From assembly GCA_035708205.1 (NCBI GenBank), contig DASSSY010000006.1:124001-188000 (forward strand): a stretch of 64,000 nucleotides of DNA. Direction: 5' to 3'. Both the position numbers and the translations under genes were made by a program. The stretch comes from DASSSY01 sp035708205 (lineage in GTDB: Bacteria > Bacteroidota > Bacteroidia > Chitinophagales > Chitinophagaceae). This document shows, one piece after another, positions 62,396 through 64,000 of the stretch. Every line of letters starts with the position of its first letter. Position 1 is the first letter of the stretch. The notes beneath the pieces are model-generated. The model searched no databases and was not told where the DNA came from. It saw only the letters and a program-made list of their open reading frames with translations.

Positions 62396-62515
62396 TTTTA
62401 AACGGTTTAAGCATAAATTTCTTTATGTGACAAATAATAACTGGCCTTGTCCCGATGGCTGGCAAGACCCGTTACGTTATCGTTATCTCTACGGACCTAT
62501 AGACGTGAATTAAGC

Positions 62516-63304
62516 ATGACTAACAGTATTTTTTCTAGGAGCGCCTATGTCGATGCAAACGGTATAAAAATGTATTATGAATTGCATGGGAATGAAGGAA
62601 GTCATATAGTATTGATACACGGTGGCGGCTCTACCATTTATACCACCTTTGGAAGGATCCTGCCCTTGCTGGCTGAAAACTACCGGGTTGTTGCCGTAGA
62701 GCTGCAGGGGCATGGCCATAGTAGCGACAGGGATGCCCCGGAAAGTTTTGAGCAGGATGCCGATGATGTAGCCGTACTGTTGCACCATCTTCACATTGCT
62801 AGAGCCGATATTTTTGGGTTTAGTAATGGTGGTAATACGGCCATGCAAATCGCCATCCGTCATCCGGGGATCGTGAATAAATTAGTGCTGGCTTCTACTT
62901 TCTACCAAAGAGAAGGCTTGCCAACCGGGATGCTCGAAAGTATGAAACAGGCTACCTTAAATGATATGCCTGAGGTTCTGAGAAATGCTTTCCTGGAAAT
63001 AAACCCCGACAGGGAAAGATTGGCGGCCATGTTTAATAAAGACAGGGAACGTATGGTACATTTTGAAGACTGGAGTGATGAGATGCTCCGGTCCGTCACT
63101 GCACCGGCTCTGATCATAGATGGCGATAAAGATGTTATATCACCCGAGCATGCCGTTAAAATGTCAAGGCTCATGCCAAACTCAAGGTTATTCATTCTGC
63201 CCGCTGCGCATGGCAGCTATATAGGTGCCGCGGAGAGCCCGGCGGCGGGTAGTTGTGCAATTACGGCGACACTAGCCGTGATTAATGATTTTTTAGCATC
63301 CTGA
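62516..63304 (+). CDS. Alpha/beta hydrolase
   Basis: About 262 residues: YYELHGNEGSHIVLIHGGGSTIY with the oxyanion region, VVAVELQGHGHS, the nucleophile elbow GFSNGGNTAM (Ser), acid Asp in IDGDKDVISPEHA, and the catalytic His in AAHGSY. Esterase or carbon-carbon hydrolase; substrate unknown. The frame opens at 62447, but MTNSIFSRSAYVDANGIKM at 62516 is the natural start. Confidence 0.85.
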   Translation: MTNSIFSRSAYVDANGIKMYYELHGNEGSHIVLIHGGGSTIYTTFGRILPLLAENYRVVAVELQGHGHSSDRDAPESFEQDADDVAVLLHHLHIARADIFGFSNGGNTAMQIAIRHPGIVNKLVLASTFYQREGLPTGMLESMKQATLNDMPEVLRNAFLEINPDRERLAAMFNKDRERMVHFEDWSDEMLRSVTAPALIIDGDKDVISPEHAVKMSRLMPNSRLFILPAAHGSYIGAAESPAAGSCAITATLAVINDFLAS

Positions 63305-63333
63305 AGCTCAATATAACGAGGGAGATGTAGTTG

Positions 63334-63350
63334 AAACCGATTGGGTTTTT
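63334..63350 (+). terminator. Weak terminator between convergent genes
   Basis: A short stem aaacc / ggttt with a 5-nt loop, followed by T's, lies between the hydrolase stop and the DUF349 stop. Weak, so low confidence. Confidence 0.35.
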
Positions 63351-63352
63351 AT

Positions 63353-64000
63353 TCATGATACGGGATTAAAGGTCTCTTCACTGCCTTCTGTATGATCAGA
63401 ATCCTTTTCAACAGGCTTGGTATTCTGGCTTCTGCCCCGTTCTTCAATCTGTTTTTTCGAATCGGTCAACGCCGCCAGCTGCTGTTCAACATCTTTTATT
63501 TTGGCTTCCCGGGAAGGCATTCTTTTTTCAAGATCTGTAATCAAACCGGTCAGGTGATGGCGTAATTCCAGGTCCTTTGAGGTCATCCCATTCGTATTGA
63601 GCAATGATTGTTTGAAATCTTCCAGGTTAACGGCGTCTTCAGCCTGCTCTTCTTTCAGTTTATGCAGAAACTGCCTGGTTTGATGAATTCTGCTTTTTAA
63701 ATTTTCTGTGAATTTAGCTTTACGCGCCTCCCGGGCGGCATCCTTCTTTGCAAAGAAATGTTTTCTCGCCGAAAGAAACCGCATCCAGATCTCTTCACTT
63801 TTCTCCCTGGGCACTGGTCCCGTTTTTTTCCATAGTGACATTAATTTATTCATTTCGTTGGTAACAGACTCCCAGTTAGGAGAGTCTTTCAACGATTGTG
63901 CCTTTTCGGCTAATTCTTCCTTTATGGCCAGGTTCTCCGCCTGTTTTGTTTCAATTTCTTTCCTGTTTTCCCGGCGGGCGTTATAAAAGCAATCCCTTGC
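63353..64000 (-). CDS. DUF349 domain protein (C-terminal part, runs off the window)
   Basis: The minus-strand frame is open from the stop at 63353 to the window edge, about 216 residues visible, so the start lies beyond 64000. DUF349 repeats are seen in WESVTNEMNKLMSLWKKTGPVPREKSEEIWMRFLSARKHFFAKKDAAREARKAKFTEN, with heptad-rich coiled-coil stretches. The C-terminus is polar and low complexity (EKDSDHTEGSEETFNPVS). The function of the family is unknown; related repeat proteins are common in Bacteroidota. Confidence 0.85.
   Translation of the reverse strand, partial: ARDCFYNARRENRKEIETKQAENLAIKEELAEKAQSLKDSPNWESVTNEMNKLMSLWKKTGPVPREKSEEIWMRFLSARKHFFAKKDAAREARKAKFTENLKSRIHQTRQFLHKLKEEQAEDAVNLEDFKQSLLNTNGMTSKDLELRHHLTGLITDLEKRMPSREAKIKDVEQQLAALTDSKKQIEERGRSQNTKPVEKDSDHTEGSEETFNPVS

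Overview
The window looks like chromosome from a member of the Bacteroidota, most likely Chitinophagales or a close relative. It carries the type IX secretion/gliding core gldK-gldL-gldM-gldN, a PorP/SprF-like protein, a surface protein with a gliding-motility-associated C-terminal domain, a DUF4249 lipoprotein and a sensor kinase with a two-component-regulator propeller. Many start regions carry the Bacteroidota -7 box TAnnTTTG, and the start codons lack Shine-Dalgarno sequences. There is no phage, insertion sequence, plasmid gene or CRISPR array. Most of the window is ordinary core genome with a few accessory islands.

Layout. 1-7.2 kb: a 30-residue basic protein, RNase G, then ligA, an HU-type protein and gyrB on the minus strand. 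7.2-10.6 kb: a low-density stretch with a frameshifted D-serine dehydratase gene, an AhpD-like protein, a probable phosphosulfolactate-synthase remnant and a small membrane protein. 10.7-25 kb: a fused 2-oxoacid dehydrogenase E1, exonuclease III, thioredoxin, a T9SS cargo-like protein with a frameshift in its sorting domain, a polytopic membrane protein, K+-type membrane pyrophosphatase, aroE, an SDR enzyme, a DUF983 protein, a DUF4249 lipoprotein, rlmB and a thioredoxin-fold protein. 25-34.5 kb: a YyaL/DUF255 protein, gldKLMN and an M28-like protein with a PDZ domain. 34.5-36.3 kb: a pRiA4b ORF-3-like protein, miaA and tRNA-Pro(CGG). 36.7-40.2 kb: an ergothioneine-type operon, egtD-like, then a flavin disulfide reductase, then egtB-like. 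40.6-56 kb: an SDR enzyme, a PolX homologue, a large sensor kinase, recG, an ABC exporter, ftsK, porP/sprF and an OmpR-type response regulator. 55-63.3 kb: two regulators (WYL and GlxA/AraC) next to a tandem run of small stress or detoxification folds (DinB x2, RibD-C reductase, VOC x3, DoxX, SRPBCC x2, alpha/beta hydrolase). The window ends inside a DUF349 gene.

How the genes fit together. GldK and GldN form the periplasmic ring and GldL and GldM the proton-driven motor of type IX secretion. The PorP/SprF-like protein and the cargo with the gliding C-terminal domain belong to the same export route. The three-gene egt-like operon is tightly packed (11-nt gap, then a 4-nt ATGA overlap). It joins a histidine-betaine-type methyltransferase, a sulfoxide-synthase-like iron enzyme and a dedicated disulfide reductase. 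The methyltransferase appears to have changed its substrate-binding residues, so this operon is my best candidate for an undescribed small-molecule thiol pathway.

Three genes (dsdA, the T9SS cargo and a DinB gene) are each broken by a single base, at or next to a short homopolymer. Each reads through cleanly if one base is added or removed, so sequencing error and recent pseudogenisation both remain possible. Two enzymes look catalytically altered by residue loss: the polymerase domain of PolX and the active site of the M28-like peptidase.
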